Of a stretch of DNA of 64,000 bases, positions 7,237 to 15,721 are shown in pieces (the first letter of the stretch is position 1; every line of letters starts with the position of its first letter). Position numbers and translations under genes: made by a program. The notes beneath the pieces were generated by a model. The model saw only the letters and a list, made by a program, of their open reading frames with translations, was not told where the DNA came from and did no database searches. The DNA comes from CALZIK01 sp945787635 (GTDB taxonomy: Bacteria > Acidobacteriota > Thermoanaerobaculia > Multivoradales > JAHEKO01): positions 1 to 64,000 of the forward strand of contig CAMYNM010000009.1 in NCBI GenBank assembly GCA_947259725.1, read 5' to 3'.

Positions 7237-8747
7237 CCCGTATTTGCAGCTGGCGATCGAGGTCTGGACCCTCCGAGACAGCGTGTTTTCGCTCGACACG
7301 GAGGTCGATCGCCACAACGTGGGCTGTCTCGGTCGTGTTGGTTCTCGCGCTCGGTTGCGGAGCGCCAGGCACCGACGAAACCGCCACCGACCCGGCGCCG
7401 GCGGTACCTCCCACCGAGGCCGTCCCGCCGACCCCGGACATGCGCCCAGATACCAGGGAGATGGAGCCGCTGGTGGCCGAGCGCCTCGAGGCCGCCGAGG
7501 CCGCGGTGCTGGCGAACCCTCGGTCCGCCGAAGCCTGGGGACGCTTCGGCATGGTCCATCACGCCCACGAGCTTTGGGACGAGGCGGCCGAGGCCTACGC
7601 CAAGGCCGAACAGCTCGACGCGGCGGACGTGCGCTGGCCCTACTTCCTGGGAGACGTCCTGAGCGTTCTGGGAACGGACCTCGCCGGCGCCGAAGCCGCG
7701 TTCCGGCGAGCGATGGCGCTTCAGGCGGATTACCCCCCTGCCCACATGCGCCTCGGCAACGTGCTGGTCGCGGCGAACCGGCCGGAAGAGGCCGCGCGCC
7801 AGTTCGAGCGAGCGCTCGCGCTCGAGCCCGGGCTCGCTCAGGCCCGCGTTCCGCTCGCGCAGATCCGGCTCTCGGAGGGAGACCTCGACGCGGCCGAGCG
7901 GCATCTGGACTTGGTCCTCGCGGAGGCGCCTCGACACGGGCAGGCCCTGGCCGCGATGGGGCAGGTGTACATGCGGCAGGGCCGCCGCGAGGAGGCTCGC
8001 GCAGTCGCGGAGCTGGCACGCAACCCGGCGAGCTACAACCTCTACTCCGATCCGCTGATGGGGCAGGTGGTCAACGAGGGGGCGAGCGCCGTCTTGATCT
8101 GGGAGCGAGCCAAGAGCTTCCTGGAGAATGAAAACTACGAGCAGGCCGTGCTGGGCCTTCGGCGAGTGGTGTCGCTCATGCCGACCAACGCGGAGGTTCA
8201 CTTGCAGCTCGCGGTGGCCTATGGCGGTTTGGCACAGCTCGACCGCGCGCGCTATCACCTCGAGCAGGCGGTCGCCCTCGATCCCGAGGCGGTCGAACCT
8301 CGAGTGCGGCTGGCCGGCCTGGCTCTCGACACCGGCGACCCGCGAAGCGCGATACCGCAGCTGCGCAAGGCACTCGAGCTCGAGCCCGGCAATCCCGAGG
8401 CTCCCTGGCTGCTCGGCAAGGCGCTGGTCCTGGCGGGACAGCCTGTCGATGCCATGGCGGTCTTCGAGGGTGCGGTTTCTCGGGGCCTCGAGCCGCCGGC
8501 TTGGGTCCGCAACCAGTGGGGAAGCGCGCTCGCCCAGTCAGGAAGACCGCAGGAGGCGATGGCCCAGTTTCGAGCCGCCCTTGCCGCTGACCCGAACGAC
8601 GCGCAAGCGCACTTTTTCGTCGGGCTGGTTCTCGAAGGTCAAGGTCGGGTCGACGACGCGGTCGCGAGCTACTGCCGGTCGATCAAGAGCGACCCGAACC
8701 CGCCGAGCGCCACTCGCTTGCAGGTCCTCGGACGGACCTGCGCCTGA
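7233..8747 (+). CDS. TPR-repeat lipoprotein with a palindromic element in its N-terminal coding region
   Basis: The GTG start overlaps the stop of the CRTAC1 gene (GTGA). The hydrophobic stretch AVSVVLVLALGCGAPG looks like a lipoprotein signal ending at Cys, but it begins only at about residue 31. The preceding residues FRSTRRSIATTW are encoded by a family-A palindrome (7290-7315). From about residue 70 the protein is almost all TPRs (AWGRFGMVHHAHELWDEAAEAYAKAEQLD, NRPEEAARQFERALALEPG, LDRARYHLEQAVALDPEA, GRPQEAMAQFRAALAADPN), giving at least nine repeats. It is probably an envelope protein-interaction scaffold working with the CRTAC1 protein. No better in-frame start lies between the palindrome and the hydrophobic core. 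Confidence 0.82.
   Translation: MTRICSWRSRSGPSETACFRSTRRSIATTWAVSVVLVLALGCGAPGTDETATDPAPAVPPTEAVPPTPDMRPDTREMEPLVAERLEAAEAAVLANPRSAEAWGRFGMVHHAHELWDEAAEAYAKAEQLDAADVRWPYFLGDVLSVLGTDLAGAEAAFRRAMALQADYPPAHMRLGNVLVAANRPEEAARQFERALALEPGLAQARVPLAQIRLSEGDLDAAERHLDLVLAEAPRHGQALAAMGQVYMRQGRREEARAVAELARNPASYNLYSDPLMGQVVNEGASAVLIWERAKSFLENENYEQAVLGLRRVVSLMPTNAEVHLQLAVAYGGLAQLDRARYHLEQAVALDPEAVEPRVRLAGLALDTGDPRSAIPQLRKALELEPGNPEAPWLLGKALVLAGQPVDAMAVFEGAVSRGLEPPAWVRNQWGSALAQSGRPQEAMAQFRAALAADPNDAQAHFFVGLVLEGQGRVDDAVASYCRSIKSDPNPPSATRLQVLGRTCA
7290..7315. repeat. Family A palindrome inside a coding region
   Basis: CGCTCGAC-ACGGAG-GTCGATCG-CCAC is a diverged copy of the family A unit. It lies in frame within the N-terminal region of the TPR lipoprotein gene and encodes RSTRRSIAT. 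The outer arm bases differ from consensus, but GCTCGAC/GTCGATC is still recognisable. Confidence 0.75.
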
Positions 8748-8877
8748 CAGGCAGACCCGGTTCGGAGAAGCACGACGGGCTCGGATTGCCCTCGGATCTG
8801 CCTCGTTTCGGCCGGCTAAGCTCCTTTGAGAGTTCAAAAATCCAGATTTTCTTTCTTCAAAAAATTGAAAGCGGTGC

Positions 8878-8883
8878 TACAAT
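8878..8883 (+). promoter_or_regulatory. Probable -10 box for the TonB receptor gene
   Basis: TACAAT lies in an AT-rich island (8823-8883) unlike the surrounding high-GC DNA. A weak -35 (CTTCAA at 8855-8860) would give 17-bp spacing. The 135-base leader to the ATG at 9019 holds no gene. The same TACAAT sequence recurs at 19275 and 60726, also upstream of genes. Confidence 0.45.
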
Positions 8884-9018
8884 CCCGCTATTCATCTTCT
8901 CGGCAAGGTCGATTTCGCTGGTAGAACCTCCGGAATTGGCCTTGCGGGCGTTCCGGCACAGTGCTTGCGCACCGTACACCCCACAGTCATGCGAACACCT
9001 ATAGAAGGAGGCACAGCT

Positions 9019-12000
9019 ATGCGTAGAGTCTTAGCCGTTTCCGCTGTCGGCCTGATGCTCGTTGCGAGCGTCGCATTCGGCCAGGCCCAGCGCGGGAACA
9101 TCACGATCACAGTAACCGATTCCGATGGAGGCGCTCTTCCGGGTGCGACCGTCGAGGCGAGCTCGACCCAGAGCTTGACGCGTCGTACAGGAGTCACGGG
9201 CGCCGCGGGAGATGCGGACCTCGTCGCTCTCGATCCGGCCACCAACTACGTGGTCACCGCGTCGCTCGACGGCTTCAACAGTGCCCGCGTCGAGGGAGTT
9301 GCGGTACGCGCCGGCCAGAACACTCCCATCAACATCATCCTCAGCCTTGCCGAGGTCAGCGAAGAGCTGATCGTGACCGCGGAATCGCCGCTGGTTGACG
9401 TCACCAAAACGCAGGCCGGCCAGGACATCACCCTGCAGCTGACGGAATCTCTCCCGACCGCACGCTCCTACCAGAGCTATCTACAGCTGGTTCCGGGCGT
9501 CCAGGACACTTTGGGCGACAGCGTCAACCCGGCCTCCCGCTCGGGCGTCAACTATCGTGACGCCGACCGCGAGGGCGGAGACGTCGGTCGTTCGAGCGAC
9601 AACCTCTACTATTTCGACGGCATCAACACCACCGATCGGACCGATGGCATCGCTGGAGCCGACCTCAACACCGAGATCATCCAGGAGCAGAGCGTCATCA
9701 CCGGTGCTATCCCCGCCGAGTTCATCGGCGTTCCCGGGCTCGTTTCGAACGTTGTCACCAAGAGCGGCGGTAACGAGTTCTCGGGCTCAGTCAACTACTA
9801 CCTGCAGAACGATAGTCTGGTGGAGACCAACAAGCACTTCGCCGACGAGTCGTTCTCGACCTTCGACGCTGCGGCCACGCTGGGTGGACCGCTCGTCAGG
9901 GACAAGGCCTGGTTCTTCGGTAGTTTTCGCACGGTCGAAGTCGATCGGGACGTGGTCAACGAGGACGGTCAGTTCCTTCGCACGGCGAACGAAACCGCTG
10001 AACAGGGCTTCTTTAAGGGCACCTGGGCAATCAGCGACAGCGATGTCGTTTCGGGCACCTTCCTGACCGATCCGGTCGAACGCGACGGCGATTTCGACCG
10101 CGACATCCCGAACTCCGCCGACCGTACGCGCAAGCGGGGCGGCGAGCGTTGGACCGCTGGCTACAACCGCGTGTGGGGTGCTGCGGCCCTCGAGCTGGCG
10201 GCGACCGATCACGAGGCCGATCGCAACGTGACGCCGAAGAACCAATCTCCGGCACAGACGGTTTCGTTCGCTCCCGGCGTGAGCTTCACGTCCGGGGACG
10301 AGCGTCTGGGTGGTTCCGGTACCAACATCGTGGGTAACCGCTCCACTGAGTCGGTGCGCGCTTCGCTCGAGTACCTCTTCGACACCAGCTGGGGCGATCA
10401 TTCCCTCAAGATCGGAGCGGTCGACGGTGACAGCACCCTGTTGGAGAACAACGGGACCACCGGCAGCCCGCCGGCAACCTACATCTCACTGAACCCCAGA
10501 GGAACCAGCGGTCCTGCGGTCCTTTGTGAGGTTGTTGGAACCTGCACGGACGCTCCGTGGTCGAACGTGGATTTCGGCGTTTCGACCGACGAAGTGTTCG
10601 GTTTCACCGAAGGGCTCTCGTCTTCGCAGCTGGACACGCTTCTAGGGCTCTGGGACGACAACAACAACGGGCTTCTCGACCAGAATGAGATTCTCGACAA
10701 CATGACCTTTGCGAGCACCGCCGGCAACCCCGACGGACTCGTCAACTACACCCGTGACCTGCAGACGCAGGAGGGGATCTCGAAGAAGGGCTCCGAGTCC
10801 ACTCACTACTACATCCAGGACGCCTGGCAGTGGAAGAAGTGGAGCGTCAACGCGGGTCTGCGCGCCGAGGACACGACCTTTATCGCCGACAATGGCGATG
10901 ACGTTGGCACCTGGGATACCGAGGTAGCTCCGCGCGTCTCGATTTCCTACGACGTCAAGGGTGACGGCCGCAGTAGCGTGGGTCTCTTCTACGGCGAGTA
11001 CTACGATGCCTTCCGAGACACCGCGATCGACTTCGCGGGCTCGCTCACCGGTCGGGTGATCGAGGAGCAGGTCTATGTCGACGCTCTTCAGGATTGGGTG
11101 CGGTTCCGCTTCCGTGGCGGCACGGCAGTCCAGGATGCGTTCTTCGCTCCCAAGATCGCTACGCCGGTCACCGAGGAGATTCAGCTCCAGTACAAGCGTG
11201 ACCTGGGTCGGAACATGATGTTCGAGGTCAACTACATCGATCGCGAGACCACCGACATCGGTGAGGACTACGGCTCGTTCTACTACAACGCCTCGCAGTA
11301 CGGTGGTTCTCTGGCCGCTGGTTTTCCAACCGCCTCGGGTGGTACCTTTTTCCTCGGACCCGAGTTCTTCGGCTTCGGCAGTCTTTCGGACATCCCGACC
11401 AACCTGAACTTCCTGATCGGCACGTTGCCCGACGGCAACTTCCGCGATTGGCAGGGCTTCGAGTTGGTCTTCCGGAAGCGCTACAGCGATAACTGGCAGC
11501 TGCTGGCTTCGCTCAACATTGCCGACGCGAAGGGCAACTCCAACTCCGACGCCAACTTCGACGGCGCCGGTGACGTAGTCTTCCTCGATCCGAGAGCGCC
11601 TAACCGCACCGGGACCCTTCCGGGCCTGGTCGAGGATCTCTTCAAGGTGCACGGTTCCTACAACTGGGACAAGGGCTTCCAGGTCGGCGGCAGCTACCGT
11701 TGGAACTCCGGCATTATCCTCAACCGCAACGCCAGCCAGGCCTTCGGCCGCAGTCTTCCGGACCGTGTAACCGAGGACTTTCCCTTTGGCGGTTGGCCGG
11801 GTGGTGGCTTCGATGACACTTGGATCGCGCCCGACGCGCTCGGCTTCTTCTCGGGCCGCTCCTACGGCGTCCTCGACGTTCGCGGATCGTACCTCTGGGA
11901 CGTCGGCAACGTAGACGTCGACTTCTTCCTCGACATCTTCAACCTGCTCGACGACCAGGCGGTCATCCGGATTCAGGATCTGATTCCCGGTGGCGATGGT

Positions 12001-12072
12001 TTCGAGTTCATGGAGGGCGTCGATTTCGTGCCTCCGCGCCGGTACTTTGTCGGTGCGAGGTTGCGTTTCTAA
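9019..12072 (+). CDS. TonB-dependent outer-membrane receptor with carboxypeptidase-regulatory-like N-terminus
   Basis: The ATG has AGGAGG 7 bases upstream, and the signal peptide is MRRVLAVSAVGLMLVASVAFGQAQ. Residues about 25-115 form a carboxypeptidase-regulatory-like (CarboxypepD_reg) domain (GNITITVTDSDGGALPGATVE). The plug follows (DITLQLTESLPTARSYQSYLQLVPGVQ), then a large barrel ending in ...YFVGARLRF with the usual C-terminal Phe. Length, about 1017 residues, is typical of the Acidobacteriota/Bacteroidota carbohydrate- or peptide-uptake receptors. An insertion in the barrel carries a perfect EF-hand loop at residues 546-557 (D..N..NG.L D..E). The gene is monocistronic, with its own AT-rich promoter region and a strong terminator. 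The ligand is unknown. Confidence 0.92.
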   Translation: MRRVLAVSAVGLMLVASVAFGQAQRGNITITVTDSDGGALPGATVEASSTQSLTRRTGVTGAAGDADLVALDPATNYVVTASLDGFNSARVEGVAVRAGQNTPINIILSLAEVSEELIVTAESPLVDVTKTQAGQDITLQLTESLPTARSYQSYLQLVPGVQDTLGDSVNPASRSGVNYRDADREGGDVGRSSDNLYYFDGINTTDRTDGIAGADLNTEIIQEQSVITGAIPAEFIGVPGLVSNVVTKSGGNEFSGSVNYYLQNDSLVETNKHFADESFSTFDAAATLGGPLVRDKAWFFGSFRTVEVDRDVVNEDGQFLRTANETAEQGFFKGTWAISDSDVVSGTFLTDPVERDGDFDRDIPNSADRTRKRGGERWTAGYNRVWGAAALELAATDHEADRNVTPKNQSPAQTVSFAPGVSFTSGDERLGGSGTNIVGNRSTESVRASLEYLFDTSWGDHSLKIGAVDGDSTLLENNGTTGSPPATYISLNPRGTSGPAVLCEVVGTCTDAPWSNVDFGVSTDEVFGFTEGLSSSQLDTLLGLWDDNNNGLLDQNEILDNMTFASTAGNPDGLVNYTRDLQTQEGISKKGSESTHYYIQDAWQWKKWSVNAGLRAEDTTFIADNGDDVGTWDTEVAPRVSISYDVKGDGRSSVGLFYGEYYDAFRDTAIDFAGSLTGRVIEEQVYVDALQDWVRFRFRGGTAVQDAFFAPKIATPVTEEIQLQYKRDLGRNMMFEVNYIDRETTDIGEDYGSFYYNASQYGGSLAAGFPTASGGTFFLGPEFFGFGSLSDIPTNLNFLIGTLPDGNFRDWQGFELVFRKRYSDNWQLLASLNIADAKGNSNSDANFDGAGDVVFLDPRAPNRTGTLPGLVEDLFKVHGSYNWDKGFQVGGSYRWNSGIILNRNASQAFGRSLPDRVTEDFPFGGWPGGGFDDTWIAPDALGFFSGRSYGVLDVRGSYLWDVGNVDVDFFLDIFNLLDDQAVIRIQDLIPGGDGFEFMEGVDFVPPRRYFVGARLRF

Positions 12073-12113
12073 GCGTCGCCCAAACAACAACATCGGCCTG
12101 GTCGAGGCCGTGC

Positions 12114-12144
12114 AAGAGCCCTCCGAGAGGAGGGCTCTTTTTTT
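12114..12144 (+). terminator. Rho-independent terminator of the TonB receptor gene
   Basis: AGAGCCCTCC and GGAGGGCTCT form a perfect 10-bp stem with a GAGA tetraloop, followed by a T-run to 12144. It lies 42 bases after the receptor stop codon and before the convergent VWFA gene. This is the clearest intrinsic terminator in the window. Confidence 0.93.
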
Positions 12145-12246
12145 GCGGAGCAGACCCTTGGCGGTGCGACGCCCGATCTTTCGGACTCGGTCGAGACCTA
12201 CAAGTGGTTCACCGGTCGGGCACCGCCGGCCGACGTTCTTCGCCGC

Positions 12247-14145
12247 CTAGGACGACGGCGAGAACTTGGACACGTCCACACGGACCGCAGAGAACTCGCC
12301 GTTGACGTTGTCGCGGATGCCGATCGCGACCTGCTGGTCGCCGGGCCTCAGCACGACCGGCAGGGGATAGCGTGCCGATTCCGACAGGACCTGCTTCATG
12401 ACCTCGTTGGGAATCAGGGGTAGATGGAAGGGGACTTTCTGGACCCTGGTCGCGTTTCCGTCGGCACCTTTGGTGCTGACGTAGATGCTGAGAGAAGTAG
12501 CTTGCGAGTCGCCCTGCGGCAAGAAACTTAGCTTGGCGATTGGGATCTCGAGATTGATCGCCAGGGCGGAAGTGCCGTCCTGTCGCAGGACCGAGCTGCC
12601 TGGGGTCGCGCTGAATCCCAGAGCGTTGTTGACGGTCAGGTAGCGCAGGGCCGCCAGAGTGGCGCCGGCCTCGCGTTCGTCCGGCAGCGGCAGCCGGACC
12701 TGCTCGCGGTGCCTGGCAAGCAGGCCTTTGCCTTTGACCTTGACCTTGATGCGGTGGTCCGAACCCCGGTCCCAGTCGTCGGGCGCCAAGAATCCCAGGG
12801 AATAGAAGGTGTCGAAATCGTTCACGACCTGGCCCAGCTGCACCTGGAGCTGCCCGGACGACTGGATCAGGCGGCCGCCGGTCGCCTTGGAGGCGGCCTC
12901 GAGCGGTGTACGGTAGTTTTCGTCGATCACCGACAGAGCATCCGACATAGCTCCCTGCTCGGTGAGAGATGAGCGGATCTCGCCGCTGTGGCTGCCCTCT
13001 GCGTCGATCGAGTAGAGAGTCACGCCGGCTCGGTTTGCGGCCGTGGCAAGCTGCTGCATGGGGACATCGAGATCGTAGCGCCCGACTGACCGCGAGTAGT
13101 CGGTGGTGAAATCAAATCGACGCAGGCCGATCTCGGCATCGGGGTTGCCTCCGCCGAATCGGTTGATCCACTCCGTGTAGAGTCCCTCACCGGGTCGGGT
13201 GGGGATGCCCTCTCCGACATAGAGCAGGGTCTTTCGTCCCGGCACCCCCGCCAGGGTCGAGACCACGACCTCGATTTGCTGAAGCGAGCCGACTCCTCGA
13301 GCGAATTCCTCGGCCGCATAAGCTCGAATTCGGCTGATGATCGGCTCGGCTTCCGCCTGTGACGCCTCGCCCTGGATACCGCCGCTCATGCCGCGCGCCA
13401 GCTCGCCAAAGATCAACCGCCGTTCGGATTCTCCGATGTCGGTTCGGAGGCTGATCTTCGAGATGTCGTCCAGTAGTCCGCCGATCGCCCGCCGGTCGAA
13501 CAGGAAATCGGAATAGAACACCAGGCCGCCGCCTTCGATGCCGACTACCGAGACCAGATCGTCCGGGTGGAGGCGCTCGATCGTGTCGCGCACGGCGCCA
13601 AACGCGCGCTTGCGGTTGGGAGCACGAAGGCGGCTGTGATCGACCAGGATGACCACATGAGAGCGTCGCGCGCGGCTTCGTTCGGCTTCGTCGAGCGGGT
13701 GAAACGAAGAGTCCGATGGGCGAGCGAGCTCACCTAGGGTCTCTCGCACCACGCCGCCGGCCTCGGCGTAGAGATTGGAGATCGTCATCGGTTCGCCGTC
13801 CACCTCAAGCTCGAAGTCCTCCGGTCCGAGGCCCGCGACCGGCACGCCCGCCTTGTTGGTCACAAAAACGTCGACGTTGATCACCCGGACGTCCACGATG
13901 TCCGAAAAGACCTCGGTCGCAGGGTCGGGTTCCGAAGGGTCCACCGTCGTGGCCCCGGTCTGGAGCTCCGTATCGGAGCTTCCGGTGCGCACGTCGAACA
14001 CTGCCGCGTCCTGTGCGGCCAGTGGAAGAGTTGCTGCCAGGCCCGCCAGGACCGCGACCAAGGAACCGACGCCGGCGAATTGGCGCCTTCCAGCGCGCGA
14101 CAGCGTCGCGGCGGGGCTGAAGCGAGGCAGAGACATTCTCGTCAT
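12247..14145 (-). CDS. Secreted von Willebrand factor A-type protein (Acidobacteriota VWFA family)
   Basis: A 632-residue protein with GGAGG 5 bases before the ATG and a signal segment (VAVLAGLAATLPLAAQ). Residues about 80-120 contain the family hallmark VINVDVFVTNKAGVPVAGLGPEDFELEVDGEP. A VWA domain follows, with VVILVDHSR as the first strand and degenerate metal-site motif, RKTLLYVGEGI, then DFDTFYSLGFLAPD and HRIKVKVKG. This combination is the VWFA-related acidobacterial family (TIGR03436 type). Its role is not established; extracytoplasmic protein interaction is likely. A second copy lies at 15722-17494, in the same orientation, with a TPR gene between them. Confidence 0.88.
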   Translation of the reverse strand: MTRMSLPRFSPAATLSRAGRRQFAGVGSLVAVLAGLAATLPLAAQDAAVFDVRTGSSDTELQTGATTVDPSEPDPATEVFSDIVDVRVINVDVFVTNKAGVPVAGLGPEDFELEVDGEPMTISNLYAEAGGVVRETLGELARPSDSSFHPLDEAERSRARRSHVVILVDHSRLRAPNRKRAFGAVRDTIERLHPDDLVSVVGIEGGGLVFYSDFLFDRRAIGGLLDDISKISLRTDIGESERRLIFGELARGMSGGIQGEASQAEAEPIISRIRAYAAEEFARGVGSLQQIEVVVSTLAGVPGRKTLLYVGEGIPTRPGEGLYTEWINRFGGGNPDAEIGLRRFDFTTDYSRSVGRYDLDVPMQQLATAANRAGVTLYSIDAEGSHSGEIRSSLTEQGAMSDALSVIDENYRTPLEAASKATGGRLIQSSGQLQVQLGQVVNDFDTFYSLGFLAPDDWDRGSDHRIKVKVKGKGLLARHREQVRLPLPDEREAGATLAALRYLTVNNALGFSATPGSSVLRQDGTSALAINLEIPIAKLSFLPQGDSQATSLSIYVSTKGADGNATRVQKVPFHLPLIPNEVMKQVLSESARYPLPVVLRPGDQQVAIGIRDNVNGEFSAVRVDVSKFSPSS

Positions 14146-14264
14146 GAGTTCCTCCGATGTGCGGCAGAGAACAAGTGGGCTTGGGCCCGATCAGCCGCTG
14201 AGCCGATCACCCGGCTATAGTAACGGTTGCCGATGGCACGGAATTCTCATCCTTGGGAGGCATG

Positions 14265-15536
14265 ATGCATCGATCGAGTCAGATACTGACGTTTGCCGTA
14301 TGTTTCGCTCTGGCAGGCTTTCCGGCGAAGGCGCAGACGGGAATGCTGCGCGGCACCGTTGTCGATTCGGAGGGGAATGCCCTGTCCGGAGTGAAGATCA
14401 CGGTTACTTCGGAAGAGCTGACTTCGTATCGCAAGTCGCTCACCTCGAACGCCAAGGGTGCCTTCAGCCTCCGCTTTCAGCCAAACCAGCTGCAGTATCA
14501 GTTTGACTTCCTTTTCGAGAAGGCCGGCTACCAGAGCTTTACACAGCCGATCGCGCCCTCGGCAGTGCAACAGATGCGCGATGAGTTCGTGATGGAGGCC
14601 TCCGCCAGCCAGGTTGTCGAGAAGCACGGAGACCTGGCCTCCGTCGTGACCGGCTCGAGCAGCGTGGCGATCGAGGCGTTCAACGCCGGTTTGAGCGCTC
14701 AGCGGGCCGGCGACCTGGCCGCCGCTCGGGCCAAGCTCGAGGAGGCGGCCGCCGCAGATCCCACCCTGGCCCCGGCGACGACCGCGCTGGCCCAGGTCCT
14801 CCTGGACCAGGGCGAGTATGCGGCTGCGATTGCGGCGGCCGATCGGTCGGTTGCCGCCGGCGGCGGTCGCACCGAGGCTCTGCAGGTCAAGCACCAGGCT
14901 CTGCGGGCCCTGGGGCGCGGCGAGGAGGCAGACGCGGTCGGCCTGGAACTCGAACAGGCCGAGGATGCGGTTGCCACCGCACGCCGGCTCTACAACGAGG
15001 GGGGAGAGGCCTTCCAGGCGGACGATCGCGAGGGTGCGCTGGACAAGTTTCGGCGTGCGGCCGAGCTCGATCCCTCACTGATCGACGCTCACCATGCGGT
15101 CGCGACCCTCGAGCTCGCGCAGGGTAACCACGAGGCTTCGGCCAAGGCGGCCAAGACCGCTCTTTCGCTCGGCTCCGAGGACGTCCGGACTCTGCGGGTG
15201 CTCTACGACGCCTACGATGCCCTGGGCCGGACCGATGATCTGGTCGAGATCGCGCCGCGACTCGCCTCTGTGGATCCGGATTTCGGGGGCTCGAAGCTTC
15301 TCGAGCAAGCCGCCGCCAACTGGAACGCCGGGCAGGCGGAAAAGGCGGTGAGGCTGTCGAGACTGGCGCTGGCCATCGATCCGGGACTCGCCAAGGCCTA
15401 CTACTTCATCGGCCTGGATCATCTTTCCAAGGGCGACAACGACGAGGCCAAGGCGGCGCTCGGGAAGTTCATCGAGCTCGCGCCGGACGACGCCGAAGCG
15501 GGCACCGCCAAGGAGATGCTCAGCTACATCGAGTAG
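14265..15536 (+). CDS. Exported carboxypeptidase-regulatory-like and TPR protein
   Basis: The signal peptide is SQILTFAVCFALAGFPAKAQ. Residues about 25-110 form a small beta domain of the carboxypeptidase-regulatory type (GMLRGTVVDSEGNALSGVKITV). From about residue 130 onwards TPR pairs follow (VAIEAFNAGLSAQRAGDLAAARAKLEEA, EGALDKFRRAAELDPS, KAYYFIGLDHLSKGDNDEAKAALGKF). GGGAGG lies 4 bases before ATG 14265; ATG 14262 and TTG 14253 are in frame but too close to or upstream of it. The gene is transcribed away from one VWFA gene and converges on the other, suggesting a periplasmic partner for these proteins, which is inference from position only. Confidence 0.8.
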   Translation: MHRSSQILTFAVCFALAGFPAKAQTGMLRGTVVDSEGNALSGVKITVTSEELTSYRKSLTSNAKGAFSLRFQPNQLQYQFDFLFEKAGYQSFTQPIAPSAVQQMRDEFVMEASASQVVEKHGDLASVVTGSSSVAIEAFNAGLSAQRAGDLAAARAKLEEAAAADPTLAPATTALAQVLLDQGEYAAAIAAADRSVAAGGGRTEALQVKHQALRALGRGEEADAVGLELEQAEDAVATARRLYNEGGEAFQADDREGALDKFRRAAELDPSLIDAHHAVATLELAQGNHEASAKAAKTALSLGSEDVRTLRVLYDAYDALGRTDDLVEIAPRLASVDPDFGGSKLLEQAAANWNAGQAEKAVRLSRLALAIDPGLAKAYYFIGLDHLSKGDNDEAKAALGKFIELAPDDAEAGTAKEMLSYIE

Positions 15537-15551
15537 AAGGGGGGGGCGGCC

Positions 15552-15611
15552 GGCCGGGGGCCTCCTTTCGCTCGCGCGGAGAGGCTTCGCTCCAGGAGGC
15601 CCCCGGCCGGC
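15552..15611. repeat. Large GC-rich hairpin repeat (family C), copy 1
   Basis: Arms GGCCGGGGGCCTCCT and AGGAGGCCCCCGGCC are perfect complements around a 30-base centre containing TTCGCTCGCGCGGAG and AGGCTTCGCTCC. A near-identical unit follows 81 bp later. The pair fills the gap between the ends of two convergent genes, so it could act as a two-way transcription barrier; no T-run is present. Confidence 0.85.
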
Positions 15612-15632
15612 CTTGGGACGGCGTGGTTGGTG

Positions 15633-15692
15633 GGCCGGGGGCCTCCTTTCGCTCGCGCGGAGAGGCTTCGCTCCAGGAGGTCCCCGGCCGGC
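15633..15692. repeat. Large GC-rich hairpin repeat (family C), copy 2
   Basis: Same 60-bp unit and orientation as the copy at 15552-15611. The only obvious difference is one base in the right arm (AGGAGGTCCCCGGCC), which still allows a G-U pair in RNA. It ends 30 bases before the stop codon of the convergent VWFA gene. Confidence 0.85.
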
Positions 15693-15721
15693 TTCGGGGC
15701 GCTCAGGTGGTTCGGCTGGAG

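Noticed and set aside
5476..8019. 847-residue minus-strand ORF
   Set aside because: It is antisense to two clear lipoprotein genes, and its composition (long Pro/Arg/Ala runs) is that of a high-GC shadow.
14233..14250. Second sigma-54 promoter (TGGCAC before the TPR gene at 14265)
   Set aside because: The -24 half is present but the -12 TTGC half is missing at the required spacing.
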